Shown here piece by piece: positions 46,101-54,204 of a DNA stretch of 64,000 nucleotides (within the stretch, counting starts at the first letter, position 1; each line of letters begins with the position of its first letter). Under the pieces are notes generated by a model. That model was given only the letters and a program-made list of their open reading frames with translations. It was not told where the DNA came from and did no database searches. The position numbers and the translations under genes are program-made. The stretch covers positions 181,686 to 245,685 of the forward strand of contig JBGSHM010000002.1 of the NCBI GenBank assembly GCA_041752235.1, given 5' to 3'. The stretch comes from SpSt-398 sp041752235. Its GTDB lineage: Bacteria; Bacteroidota; Bacteroidia; Chitinophagales; Chitinophagaceae.

Positions 46101-49100
46101 ACGCCTGCAGAAGCAAATCCCGGGCTTACCGTTAAGGTAGCCTGGCCATTGCCCAGGTCATTCAACTGAACAAAGGAAGGTAAACCTGTACCATCCCACA
46201 CCAGGCTGCCATTGCCATCCTGATCGTTCGAGGTCAGGTTACGCACCTGTACCGTTCCTTCATCCAAAGTAACATTGGTTACTGCATTGATCACCGGTAC
46301 ATAGTTGCTGTTAACCGTTACCACAAAGTCAGCCGTATCCTTTCCACCTTGTACATCGGTTACGATGACACGGACAGGATAGCTTCCCAGATGACTCAGG
46401 GCTGCACTAAAGGTGATGGTTCCTGTTCCATTTCCTGTGGGGTTAAACACCGCAAAAGAAGGCAGGGTACCCGGATCCAGCGTCATGCTTTCACCATCCC
46501 CATCCGTAGCGGTCAGGTTCAATACATACGGAACATCATACCGTATGGTGAAATCAACAACCTGATTTATTACAGGAACTGTGTTCAGGGTCCGGCTGCT
46601 GGCTTCATTGCTGAAACTGCTTAAACCGCCAGCACCTTTGGCACGTACCTGATAATAATAAAGCACATTGCTGAACAATCCTTCATCCACGTAGGTAGCA
46701 GTAGCTCCCGCATTGGCACCACGTGTGGCCAATAAGCGATAGTTGGTGTTGTCGCCTACGCTACGGAATATTTCAAATTCTGTTTCGTTATTGCTATTAT
46801 CATTCCAGCTCAACTCAATGCTTTGTGCACTAACTCCTGCCGCTGCCAACGCAGTTGGCGCACCAGGTGCCGGTGGTAAAGGATCGGTAGTCGCGGATAC
46901 CAGGTCAAACTCCCCATTCATCAGGGCCTGTATCTGGGTTGCATTCAGGGCTGTGCCATAGATGCTGAAATTATCGATCCGACCATCGAAGTTGCCAAAG
47001 GTTGTGTTGAGTGCATTTCCTCCATTATCGTCACCGATCATTGATCCATCTGTTGTTGTACCAATGGAGCTAAAGACAAGGGATGTATTGGAAGCCACCT
47101 GTGTGCCATTTACGTAGAGGCGTAAGGTATTACCACTATATACAAGGGCCACATGGTTCCATCCGGTACTGTTATACGCAGCACTAATACTTGCCCGGCT
47201 ATTATTGCTGGCCACACCGGCAATGATCTGGTTCGCATTCAGGCGAAGGGCCAAGCCATCATCTGCACCACCCAGGTCAAAAATACCACGGTTGCTGTTG
47301 TTTACATCCGACCGCATCCAAAGGGCTACAGTCTTGGCATTGTATCCGCCACGGATATAATCACCGGCAGCAGTATTAATAGTCAGGTCTTGCGATGAAC
47401 CGTTCAGGTTGACCGCATGAGATCCTTCCTGTTTATCATTTGCATCAAAGGTGGGTGAGCTATTCGCATTTAGTGTACGACCATTGGGAGATGCATCATT
47501 GTAGTTGTTGTTCAACTTCCAATTGGCTTGTGCCGAATTGACCGGAGCAAAATTGGATTGTCCGCCGATGCTTACTGCCCGCAACTGATAATAATAAAGG
47601 GTGGAAGGATCCAGGTCAAGGCTATCCACAAAGGAAGTGCTATTCGCCGATGCAAGTCCGACGATAGCAAAGCCTGTTTCCGAATTCGTACTTCTCCAAA
47701 CCTCAAATCCATTCTCGTTATTGCTATTATCTGTCCAGTTCAGGTTGATACGATCAAACCCGCCAGTCGATGCTGTGAAATTGCTTGGATCTGCCGGAGA
47801 AGTTCCTGCACTTCCGCCGTCTGTAAACTGTGAGCTTGGAATAGTCACGTAAGAGTTCCCTGTAGAAGGTGTTCTCCAACTTACAGTAATACTATTACCA
47901 CCTGTTGCTTCGAAATAGGCGATAGCAATCGGATAAGTACCAACCTGCAGGTTAACGCTGGCAGAAGTGGCATTTTGCGCCCCATGCAAACCATCATTGC
48001 TGACAAGTGCCGTACCAGCGTGGCTGTAAGGGCTCACAGTTCCATTTAGCGTGCCGAGGTAAAGTTTACTTCCATCATCGGAGTTGGTGCGGAAGAAATA
48101 GTTACCCGCCTGGGTGATCCGGATGGATCCTTCCCAGATGATACCAAAATTATCGGCCCGATTGGCCACATTGATATCGGGGGTTGCTGAAACACCTGTT
48201 TCAAGCGGAGTGAGTGTATTGAAGTCAGGTAACACACTCCAGTTTCCTTCCACATAACGGTAGTAAAGACCATTCAAACGCACGACGGCACTCACCTGGT
48301 TACTTGCCGGGGAAAGGTTACCGGCAATATCCCTGGCTTTCACGGTGAAGGCATAGGTATTTCCTGTCACCAGACCATTCACGGTAAATTCCAGATTGGA
48401 GGTGCTGTACGCTTTACTTCCGTTGATATAAATATCATAACGTGCAATACCAACATCATCCGTAGAAGCTCCCCAGCGAAGGGTCACTGAGCTACGGGAT
48501 GTATTGCCCACATACAAATTGGATGGAGCGCTTGGAAGCTGACTATCCGACAAGGTCGTTCCATTGAACTCTGGTGTATTGGGGCCTGCACCATTATTGT
48601 TGATCGAACGAATGAGATAATAATACTTGGTAGCCGGCAACAAATTGTTGTCTGCATAGGTCAACACATCGGCCGCGGTGATCGCGATCAGGGTATAAGG
48701 ACCTCCTGATGTAGTAGACCTGTATATTTCAAATCCGGTTTCATTGTTCACCGGATTCGGATTCTCACTCCAGTTTAGCTGAAGTGAAGTATTAGACATT
48801 GGGAGGGCGCTTGCGCTGGACGCTCCATCAGGCAGGTTGGAGCCTGTGGCATTGACCACCGTGAAATCAGGGCTGAAACTGCTGGTACATCCAAACTCTT
48901 CATTCACTTTTACACGGTAAGCACCAGGGCCAACATTCACCACAGCGGTTGTACCCACCAGTGCGTTGTCGCTGACACGACGCCATTCATACGAAACATA
49001 ATCATCCGGTACCGAGAGGGGCACGGTCGTGCTGCCATCCGGTGCAGGAAGTACATTACTCCGAAGGCCACTGATTGTAATAGGAGGAGTAATAGTTGGA

Positions 49101-50194
49101 GCCTTCATTTGAACTACCACAGGGCTGGGTGACCAATCACTCCATTCACCTGTAGCCGTTCTCCTGAACCGGGCATCGTATGTACCAAATGTCGTCGTCG
49201 TATATTCATTACCGGTAGCACCTGGGATCACTACCCCATCTTTTCTCCATTGGTAGGCATTAAATCCTGCCTGCAATCCCATTCGAACACTTACGGGATC
49301 ACCCGGACAGAATTCAGTCCGTCCAAAGAAAACATGAGGATTCGCCTTGTGAAAAGAACTTAACCCAGGAAAATAATCCGGATCATTCCAAAAGTTTCCC
49401 CAGATACCGTGTCCACCAGTTGGATAAAAGAACTGTCGGATATTACCCCCCAGGTTCTCGTATGCGGTGATCACTTCATTCACGGTATAAGGTGCAGGTG
49501 CCGGATCAAGTCCGCCATTGGCGATCCAAATGGGAACCGTAATATGTGAATTCATTGGAGCGATATACCCCAATGAAGCGGCAGAAATAGGCATGGCCGC
49601 CGCGAACATCCGTGGATTATACGCCAGAAAACCCCAGGAGCCCTGGCCACCTGAAGAAAGACCGGATACAACGATCCGGTTAATATCTAATTTGATATGC
49701 TTTGCCATGGAATCCGCAAACCGTGCAATGATATCAAAGGCACCATTGCTAAAGAATCCATCGGTGTTTTGCGGATAAAGCAAAAAACCGTCAAAACTGC
49801 CATCATCCACGCGTTGCGCGTGTTGTTGTCCACCATGACGTAGCTGGTATTCGTTATCATACACTGTACCTCTTTCACCTAAACCGTGAAGGAAGATAAG
49901 CATCGGATACTTTTTACCATCCGCCACATTGTGTGTGTAGGATTTAGGGAATTTCACCCGAAACGGAACACCATTAAACCAATAACACCGATACCCATAC
50001 GAATACGGGTTCCAGTTTAGACGGTTGGTGTGCCCCCATTTTGCAATGGAATTCCAGGCAGGTTGTGCAGGCTGATTCGTTGTAGTGAATACTACATCTG
50101 GGTCGGCCGGATTGAACACCCCTGTCTGAGCTTTCACTCCCCCGGTCATGAATAGGAACACGCCAAGGAAGACACAGAGTAAGAATTTTTTCAT
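43181..50194 (-). CDS. Giant secreted multidomain esterase with T9SS signal, paralogue 2
   Basis: 2337 residues, signal peptide at 1-22. Alpha/beta-hydrolase with FLHGLGERG near 100, nucleophile in GLSSGG near 176 (Ser after the nucleophile, unlike GLSAGG in paralogue 1), Asp in NGGLDPAPAPY near 232 and His in GGHGIWG near 261. The rest repeats paralogue 1: Ig-like, FnIII, PA14, LamG, cadherin-like, three copies of module A, and T9SS signal (YPNPFVNEL). The two genes are in tandem with 241 bp between them and look highly similar over their whole length, so they arose by duplication. Substrate unknown; likely the acylated product of this locus or a related glycan. Confidence 0.9.
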   Translation of the reverse strand: MKKFLLCVFLGVFLFMTGGVKAQTGVFNPADPDVVFTTTNQPAQPAWNSIAKWGHTNRLNWNPYSYGYRCYWFNGVPFRVKFPKSYTHNVADGKKYPMLIFLHGLGERGTVYDNEYQLRHGGQQHAQRVDDGSFDGFLLYPQNTDGFFSNGAFDIIARFADSMAKHIKLDINRIVVSGLSSGGQGSWGFLAYNPRMFAAAMPISAASLGYIAPMNSHITVPIWIANGGLDPAPAPYTVNEVITAYENLGGNIRQFFYPTGGHGIWGNFWNDPDYFPGLSSFHKANPHVFFGRTEFCPGDPVSVRMGLQAGFNAYQWRKDGVVIPGATGNEYTTTTFGTYDARFRRTATGEWSDWSPSPVVVQMKAPTITPPITISGLRSNVLPAPDGSTTVPLSVPDDYVSYEWRRVSDNALVGTTAVVNVGPGAYRVKVNEEFGCTSSFSPDFTVVNATGSNLPDGASSASALPMSNTSLQLNWSENPNPVNNETGFEIYRSTTSGGPYTLIAITAADVLTYADNNLLPATKYYYLIRSINNNGAGPNTPEFNGTTLSDSQLPSAPSNLYVGNTSRSSVTLRWGASTDDVGIARYDIYINGSKAYSTSNLEFTVNGLVTGNTYAFTVKARDIAGNLSPASNQVSAVVRLNGLYYRYVEGNWSVLPDFNTLTPLETGVSATPDINVANRADNFGIIWEGSIRITQAGNYFFRTNSDDGSKLYLGTLNGTVSPYSHAGTALVSNDGLHGAQNATSASVNLQVGTYPIAIAYFEATGGNSITVSWRTPSTGNSYVTIPSSQFTDGGSAGTSPADPSNFTASTGGFDRINLNWTDNSNNENGFEVWRSTNSETGFAIVGLASANSTSFVDSLDLDPSTLYYYQLRAVSIGGQSNFAPVNSAQANWKLNNNYNDASPNGRTLNANSSPTFDANDKQEGSHAVNLNGSSQDLTINTAAGDYIRGGYNAKTVALWMRSDVNNSNRGIFDLGGADDGLALRLNANQIIAGVASNNSRASISAAYNSTGWNHVALVYSGNTLRLYVNGTQVASNTSLVFSSIGTTTDGSMIGDDNGGNALNTTFGNFDGRIDNFSIYGTALNATQIQALMNGEFDLVSATTDPLPPAPGAPTALAAAGVSAQSIELSWNDNSNNETEFEIFRSVGDNTNYRLLATRGANAGATATYVDEGLFSNVLYYYQVRAKGAGGLSSFSNEASSRTLNTVPVINQVVDFTIRYDVPYVLNLTATDGDGESMTLDPGTLPSFAVFNPTGNGTGTITFSAALSHLGSYPVRVIVTDVQGGKDTADFVVTVNSNYVPVINAVTNVTLDEGTVQVRNLTSNDQDGNGSLVWDGTGLPSFVQLNDLGNGQATLTVSPGFASAGVYNLELKVNDGSGGSGTRALVITVNDKDPGGGVYYVNMLNPGYQAAPSPWNNISSTASATLTSEAGQSGPVTFSILSAPWNSWYEGATTGNNSGIVPDAVIRDYYYFGIFGAPETVQFRLAGLPLGYKYNLRIMGSSRWTGTADNGSTVYTIGAQSQTLNVQNNSQNMAVFTGLTADANGFITVTMSKAPGTPVGYLNGLILEQVFDDGTTPVLPTGLTAQNQPDGSVRLQWNDVAYNELRYNVYRSTSENGVYTLLNPGADNANTTSYIDASVLSSTTYYYKIEAVNGYGPSGQTAAVNVTTVNKAPVLPVIGGVFVKTGNVVNVNVNGSDDVGDVLTVSVTNLPAFASFTPSGNGTGTISVSPGSDDLGIFKDVKVTVTDNAGLSVERLFDITVTDNATRSWYVNFVGTKGTAEGVQPWNDVSGFPFNNLVVSNLRDDNNANTPTGLRLVQGWSEGWNGGMVTGNNAGVFSDNVLKSSIYDGNTTAKNFELTGLNPAKRYNVAILSSNNSGFSTQATWTSGAQSKVFNAAHNSTKLIQLNGLTPNASGVISVSGTKAAAATYIFLNALVLEEYDASTTPIRPLRVFAQAEGLRVKLEWSDRSYNETGFEVWRSESGGSYSLLTTLGANVEAYSDNSVVANRRYHYRIRAINGAIQSGYSNSASAYVAEKTTYINLNLTNPTTAPWNNTNKTPLTGEQVSNFNDNGGINTGVGLIITQDFGGAFDQGLTGGTTYPDAVMLTSWWVEGRGDETGILKLVNLNQAKHYRIGITGSSNWSGDFSGIYTINGAHRYLNTHKNQNKTVYFENVVPNENGEISISMTGESFANWAFWGAIILESYDDDGGSGEPVISNRNGNLNGNVTAEPADVNRRGTGQDDLAAEILNGLKAYPNPFVNELRVQFKLETNVDKMSVQLMDISGKVVYQKELGALTAGTQSLQIGSGGELTTLKSGVYLLRITGSNGTTWFYKLMRK

Positions 50195-50396
50195 TTTGCA
50201 AGATTTAACAATAAAAGAAAGGTGGCTTAGCGCGGGATAAGTAGAAATTACAATCTTGCGTTCTTGAAAAGGATTGGATCCTATAGGTGAAACTACTTAG
50301 AGGGGGGGATCTGGCAATTCGGTAGGAAGGTGGGCAGAATAGTTTTCGCAGATTCGAAATTATCACTTTAAATAGGAATTAACAAACACACTGGTC

Positions 50397-50418
50397 AGGA
50401 CTTAAAGAATTAAGTCCT
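50397..50418. other. Inverted repeat upstream of giant paralogue 2
   Basis: AGGACTTAA/TTAAGTCCT, 9-bp perfect stem with loop AGAA, in the 280-bp spacer between the AftB-like gene and giant paralogue 2. No T-run follows on either side, so a weak terminator or an operator are both possible. Confidence 0.4.
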
Positions 50419-50474
50419 TAAATAATTCGTAAACCTTTGATTAATAAATTATTAAGATTCAATTGTGGAAAAGA

Positions 50475-52187
50475 TTATTTAATAAATACCACTAAAAGGC
50501 CATGTTGCTCCAAAAAGGCCGGAAGGCTGTTATCCATATAAGTATATATATGGGCCTTAGTGGATTTGATCATTCCAAATGAATATTTCTGGTTGAAAAG
50601 GCTGTCGGCAAAGATATTCCGGCAAATTCGGTTGATAAACCCGGTTGAATCACGCATCAGGCCATCAAAATTCCTGGCGGACGCTTCGTTTTGATTCATC
50701 TCTTTGGTCAGCGGGTCGGGCCAGGTGAGAAACAAAGCCGGCTTCTGTTTATAAAATATACGTGGGCTAAAAGAGCCATGGTTCTTCACGCCGGTTTTGA
50801 TCTTTTCCGCATGGGCCATTTCCAGGTTATTCAAACCAAGTACATCAATGATCGTTCCCTTGTACGTATAGGCCACACCACCAGCGGCAGTAACACCTAA
50901 GGATGGGAAACTATCCGCTGCAGAAAACACATCGTTTAGGGTATTTCCAATATTTCGTCCATTCATCGCAATATCAAACTCGCCTTGCAATTGAGAACGA
51001 TTAAATATATCAGGCTTCCATTTCTTAATATACCCGGTCAGTGTATTTTTTAATCCATCTGATTGAAAACTGGCCTCATCCGTAGAATTTCCATTTAATA
51101 ACAATAATAATAAGACTGCCAATCCTGCTCTTGCCATTTTAGGAATACGCATCAAGGTTGTTCCTGTAGTTTGAACAAAAAACAATAGAATAAGTGGGTA
51201 TGCGGTTTGAAAAAATCGGGAATACTTAAAATGATCTCCGCCTGACAAGAACGGATAAAGCGTAAAGAAAAAGATAAAAAGGATCAGTGTTATTCCTTTA
51301 AAATCTTTCACACCATCGATAATCCCCTTTTTTATAAAAAAATAAATTAACGATAAAGGGAATAACAAATAAGGAATAAACGTGGTATGGCGTAAAGAAT
51401 CATAAAAGTAAAAGAATGCCTGTCGAATATTTCCCATCAGAGACATGCTGACCTTTGCATAAAATGTATTGGGAACTGGATATCCAAAATACACGATTCG
51501 GAAAGTGGTGATCGCCAGAAAACCGATCAGACCAAAAATGAGGGGCATGAAAAAATGAGCCGGGGGAAATTTCTTTACGTTGTTTGTGCCCTGTCTTTCC
51601 CACCAGAAGGAAAGAATCAATAATCCGCCAAGTGCGAAGGTGAATAACAAACCTTCCGGGCGGATAAAGGGTAAGAGTAAACAGATCAGGGTCAGGTACC
51701 GAAGTTCGCCTGTAGTTCTTTTTCCCTTGATCAATAAAATGGTCCCATGTAATACTGCATAGATCCATAAACAGGTATCCATGAGGGCAAAAACATTCCA
51801 GTCTAAAAACCCGGGGGTTAACAATAAAAATAAAACAGCTCCCCAGGCCAGATAGGATTCGCCGGTCTCCTCTTTTATATATTTATGAAGGACTGTTAAC
51901 GTTCTATAGGTGATAAAAAAGCATAGCGCAAATACCGACCATTCGAAAGGAATGAATTTGATCAGGTACAAAACAGAAAGGATAAGCACCCAGAGCATGG
52001 ATGTAAAGCCCTCTACCTTTTCCCCTCCAGGAATGTACACAAATCCATGTCCTTCGACGAGGTTGCGGACATACAGAAAATAGATATTGGCATCATCGAT
52101 CCCGGTCAAAGGGTTGGCCAACCCTAACCACCAACGCAATAAAGTGGCAAATACGAGGGTCAATAATATCGAGACACTTGTTTTCAT
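50475..52187 (-). CDS. AftB-like GT-C membrane glycosyltransferase
   Basis: 570 residues, about 10-12 membrane segments and a soluble C-terminal part from about 380. The N-terminal phrase GIDDANIYFLYVRNLVEGHG (Asp31-Asp32) followed by a VEGFTSMLW segment resembles the signature of the AftB-type terminal arabinofuranosyltransferases, in which DD is catalytic. These use decaprenyl-phosphoryl-arabinofuranose. The window also encodes an apparent pathway for that donor (17182-20746), which strengthens the call; other GT-C families with similar starts remain possible. Divergent from the GT2 gene at 52275. Confidence 0.65.
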   Translation of the reverse strand: MKTSVSILLTLVFATLLRWWLGLANPLTGIDDANIYFLYVRNLVEGHGFVYIPGGEKVEGFTSMLWVLILSVLYLIKFIPFEWSVFALCFFITYRTLTVLHKYIKEETGESYLAWGAVLFLLLTPGFLDWNVFALMDTCLWIYAVLHGTILLIKGKRTTGELRYLTLICLLLPFIRPEGLLFTFALGGLLILSFWWERQGTNNVKKFPPAHFFMPLIFGLIGFLAITTFRIVYFGYPVPNTFYAKVSMSLMGNIRQAFFYFYDSLRHTTFIPYLLFPLSLIYFFIKKGIIDGVKDFKGITLILFIFFFTLYPFLSGGDHFKYSRFFQTAYPLILLFFVQTTGTTLMRIPKMARAGLAVLLLLLLNGNSTDEASFQSDGLKNTLTGYIKKWKPDIFNRSQLQGEFDIAMNGRNIGNTLNDVFSAADSFPSLGVTAAGGVAYTYKGTIIDVLGLNNLEMAHAEKIKTGVKNHGSFSPRIFYKQKPALFLTWPDPLTKEMNQNEASARNFDGLMRDSTGFINRICRNIFADSLFNQKYSFGMIKSTKAHIYTYMDNSLPAFLEQHGLLVVFIK

Positions 52188-52274
52188 CGGTAATATCTTG
52201 ATAATCTTGCTTTTTCAAAGTTGAAAAAAGCAAAATAAGAGTAATTTTATCGCCAAAATAGTAATATCACCCGT

Positions 52275-53459
52275 ATGATGCTATTAATTATTCTTTTTTA
52301 TTTCTGCCTATTCATTGTCTTTTATGCCTATGTCGGATACGGGATATTGCTTTGGTTCCTGATTAAGTGGAGGAAGCTGTTTGGTGGAGGGAATAGGCCG
52401 GTCGCGGAATTACCTGAGCCAGTACCTGGTGCCACCCTCGTGGTTCCCTGTTTTAATGAAGCCGATTTTCTGGAAGAAAAGATCAGGAATTGTTATGCCC
52501 TGGATTACCCGGCCGCCAGACTGGAAATAATCTTCATCACGGATGGTTCAACAGACCATTCGGGGGAAATACTGAAAGTCCATCCGCGGATCAAACATAT
52601 GCACTCCCCCGAAAGAAGGGGAAAGATCGCTGCCATGCACCGGGCTGTTGGAGAGGTAAAGCATGACCTGGTCATTTTTTGTGATGCCAATACAAGCTTG
52701 AATCCCGAAGCCATCCGAAATATCATCCGGCATTATTCGGATCCCAAGGTTGGTGGGGTGGCTGGGGAGAAACAGGTCATATCTAAGGATGGTACGAATA
52801 AGGCTGGGTCAGGAGAAGGATTCTATTGGAAATATGAGTCTTTCCTAAAAAAACTGGATTCAGCATATCATACAGTGGTTGGCGCGGCTGGTGAATTGTT
52901 CTCTTTCCGAAAGGAATTGTATGAAAAACCCGATGATGGAACCATTCTGGATGATTTTATTCTTTCCCTGCGGGTTTGCATGAAAGGCTATCGGGTGGTA
53001 TATGAGCCCGCCGCCATCGCCTCTGAAGCGCCTTCATTCTCTTTGGCGGATGAGCGAAAAAGAAAGATCCGGATCAGTGCCGGTGGTTTTCAATCTGTAG
53101 TCATGCTGTCGGGTTTGTTGAATATATTCAAGTATGGTAAAGCCTCCTTTCAATATATATCACACCGGGTATTACGCTGGGTGGTATGCCCGTTTCTGCT
53201 TCCCGTGATACTCGTATTGAACATTATTTTGGCGATAAAATCCACTTCTCCCCTTTTTGATGTCCTTTTGGTTGGCCAGGTCCTGTTTTATGGACTCGCG
53301 ATCCTGGTAAGTATCGTAAAAGTACGTGTCGGAATCATTAAGTTATTGTTGATTCCATATTACTTCGTCTTTATGAACCTTTCCTTATACCAAGGTTTAT
53401 TCAGGTATCTGCGTGGAAATCAGACTGTTTTGTGGGAAAAGGCCAAAAGGGGAGTTTAA
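52275..53459 (+). CDS. Membrane-bound family 2 glycosyltransferase
   Basis: 394 residues. One N-terminal TM (1-25), GT2 catalytic domain (VPCFNEADFLEEKI near 60, IIFITDGSTDHS, FCDAN as DxD-like, AAGELFSFRKE) and three or four C-terminal TMs (about 290-380). Resembles ICA-type or hyaluronan-synthase-like GTs that sit in the membrane and extend polysaccharide chains. First gene of the plus-strand half of the locus. Confidence 0.88.
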   Translation: MMLLIILFYFCLFIVFYAYVGYGILLWFLIKWRKLFGGGNRPVAELPEPVPGATLVVPCFNEADFLEEKIRNCYALDYPAARLEIIFITDGSTDHSGEILKVHPRIKHMHSPERRGKIAAMHRAVGEVKHDLVIFCDANTSLNPEAIRNIIRHYSDPKVGGVAGEKQVISKDGTNKAGSGEGFYWKYESFLKKLDSAYHTVVGAAGELFSFRKELYEKPDDGTILDDFILSLRVCMKGYRVVYEPAAIASEAPSFSLADERKRKIRISAGGFQSVVMLSGLLNIFKYGKASFQYISHRVLRWVVCPFLLPVILVLNIILAIKSTSPLFDVLLVGQVLFYGLAILVSIVKVRVGIIKLLLIPYYFVFMNLSLYQGLFRYLRGNQTVLWEKAKRGV

Positions 53460-53501
53460 CATACCACTTTAAGGGTATTTACTAAAATACGTGCTTGGGA
53501 A

Positions 53502-53533
53502 TTTTGAAATTCGAGAACTGGGCACTACTTTTA
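53502..53533 (+). promoter_or_regulatory. Possible promoter for the receiver/sugar-transferase operon
   Basis: TTTTG (53502-53506), 19 bp, TACTTTTA (53526-53533): the Bacteroidota TTG-N19-TAnnTTTG pattern with one mismatch. It would give a leader of about 180 bases before the ATG at 53722. Confidence 0.4.
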
Positions 53534-53593
53534 TGGCCAATTCTACTATTGCTGCCAACCCATCCCTTCCTTTGAATACCCACCCTGGCTTGG

Positions 53594-53612
53594 CATTTCA
53601 ATAATTGAAATG
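53594..53612 (+). promoter_or_regulatory. Perfect inverted repeat in the leader, possible operator
   Basis: CATTTCAA/TTGAAATG with a 3-base spacer, between the possible promoter and the receiver gene. It could be a regulator site or an RNA hairpin; nothing else supports it. Confidence 0.35.
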
Positions 53613-53721
53613 TTGTCCTCCAATATCATCTTATCGTAAACCTCTATCCGGAATTCCTCTGAATGCCTCCACCTATGCGATACCATAATTAAATTAATTA
53701 TTGGTTCAAAGGAATTACGCT

Positions 53722-54159
53722 ATGAAACGAAAAGTATTGATAATTGAGAAGAGTGAGGCTATTGCATTCTTACTAAAAACTGTACTGCAAAAACAATACC
53801 GAATCGTATCCGATCGGAATTGTATCAGCGGAATGGCCAGTCTTCAAATGGGTGCCACTGACGCCATCATTCTATCTGTAGATGATATTCAAGACATTAA
53901 CTACGATTTTCTCCGTCATGTAAGAAGCAGTTATTTGTTTCTTTCCATTCCGGTCTTCGTGGTCACGAACAATCATTCGCCCGAATTTCGGGCTCACCTG
54001 AAAAACCTGGGGGTCACTGAAGTATTGCTGAAACCCTTCGACCCGCTGTATTTACAAAAGCGTGTTCAGGAAGCGATCCAGGAATCCGAATTCGCCTTCA
54101 GCAATGTTTCCCTCAATTTCAGCAATGTTGAAATGGGGTCCCTGAAAGTAAGTATTTGA
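53722..54159 (+). CDS. Degenerate receiver-domain protein
   Basis: 145 residues from ATG at 53722 (MKRKVLIIEKSEAIAFLL); the frame is also open from 53701. It has the receiver fold (strand VLIIE, later VFVVTNN and LLKPFDP with the conserved Lys-Pro) but the acidic pair at the start is EKSE and the phospho-acceptor Asp appears replaced by Ser (DAIILSVDDI instead of D-x-x-L-L-D). So probably a non-phosphorylated pseudo-receiver. It lies 45 bp before the initiating sugar transferase, whose N-terminus looks like a similar degenerate receiver. Confidence 0.8.
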   Translation: MKRKVLIIEKSEAIAFLLKTVLQKQYRIVSDRNCISGMASLQMGATDAIILSVDDIQDINYDFLRHVRSSYLFLSIPVFVVTNNHSPEFRAHLKNLGVTEVLLKPFDPLYLQKRVQEAIQESEFAFSNVSLNFSNVEMGSLKVSI

Positions 54160-54204
54160 TCTCGTCCCTTTTTTCTATAACCCTTTGAAAATTGAAAACT
54201 GAAC

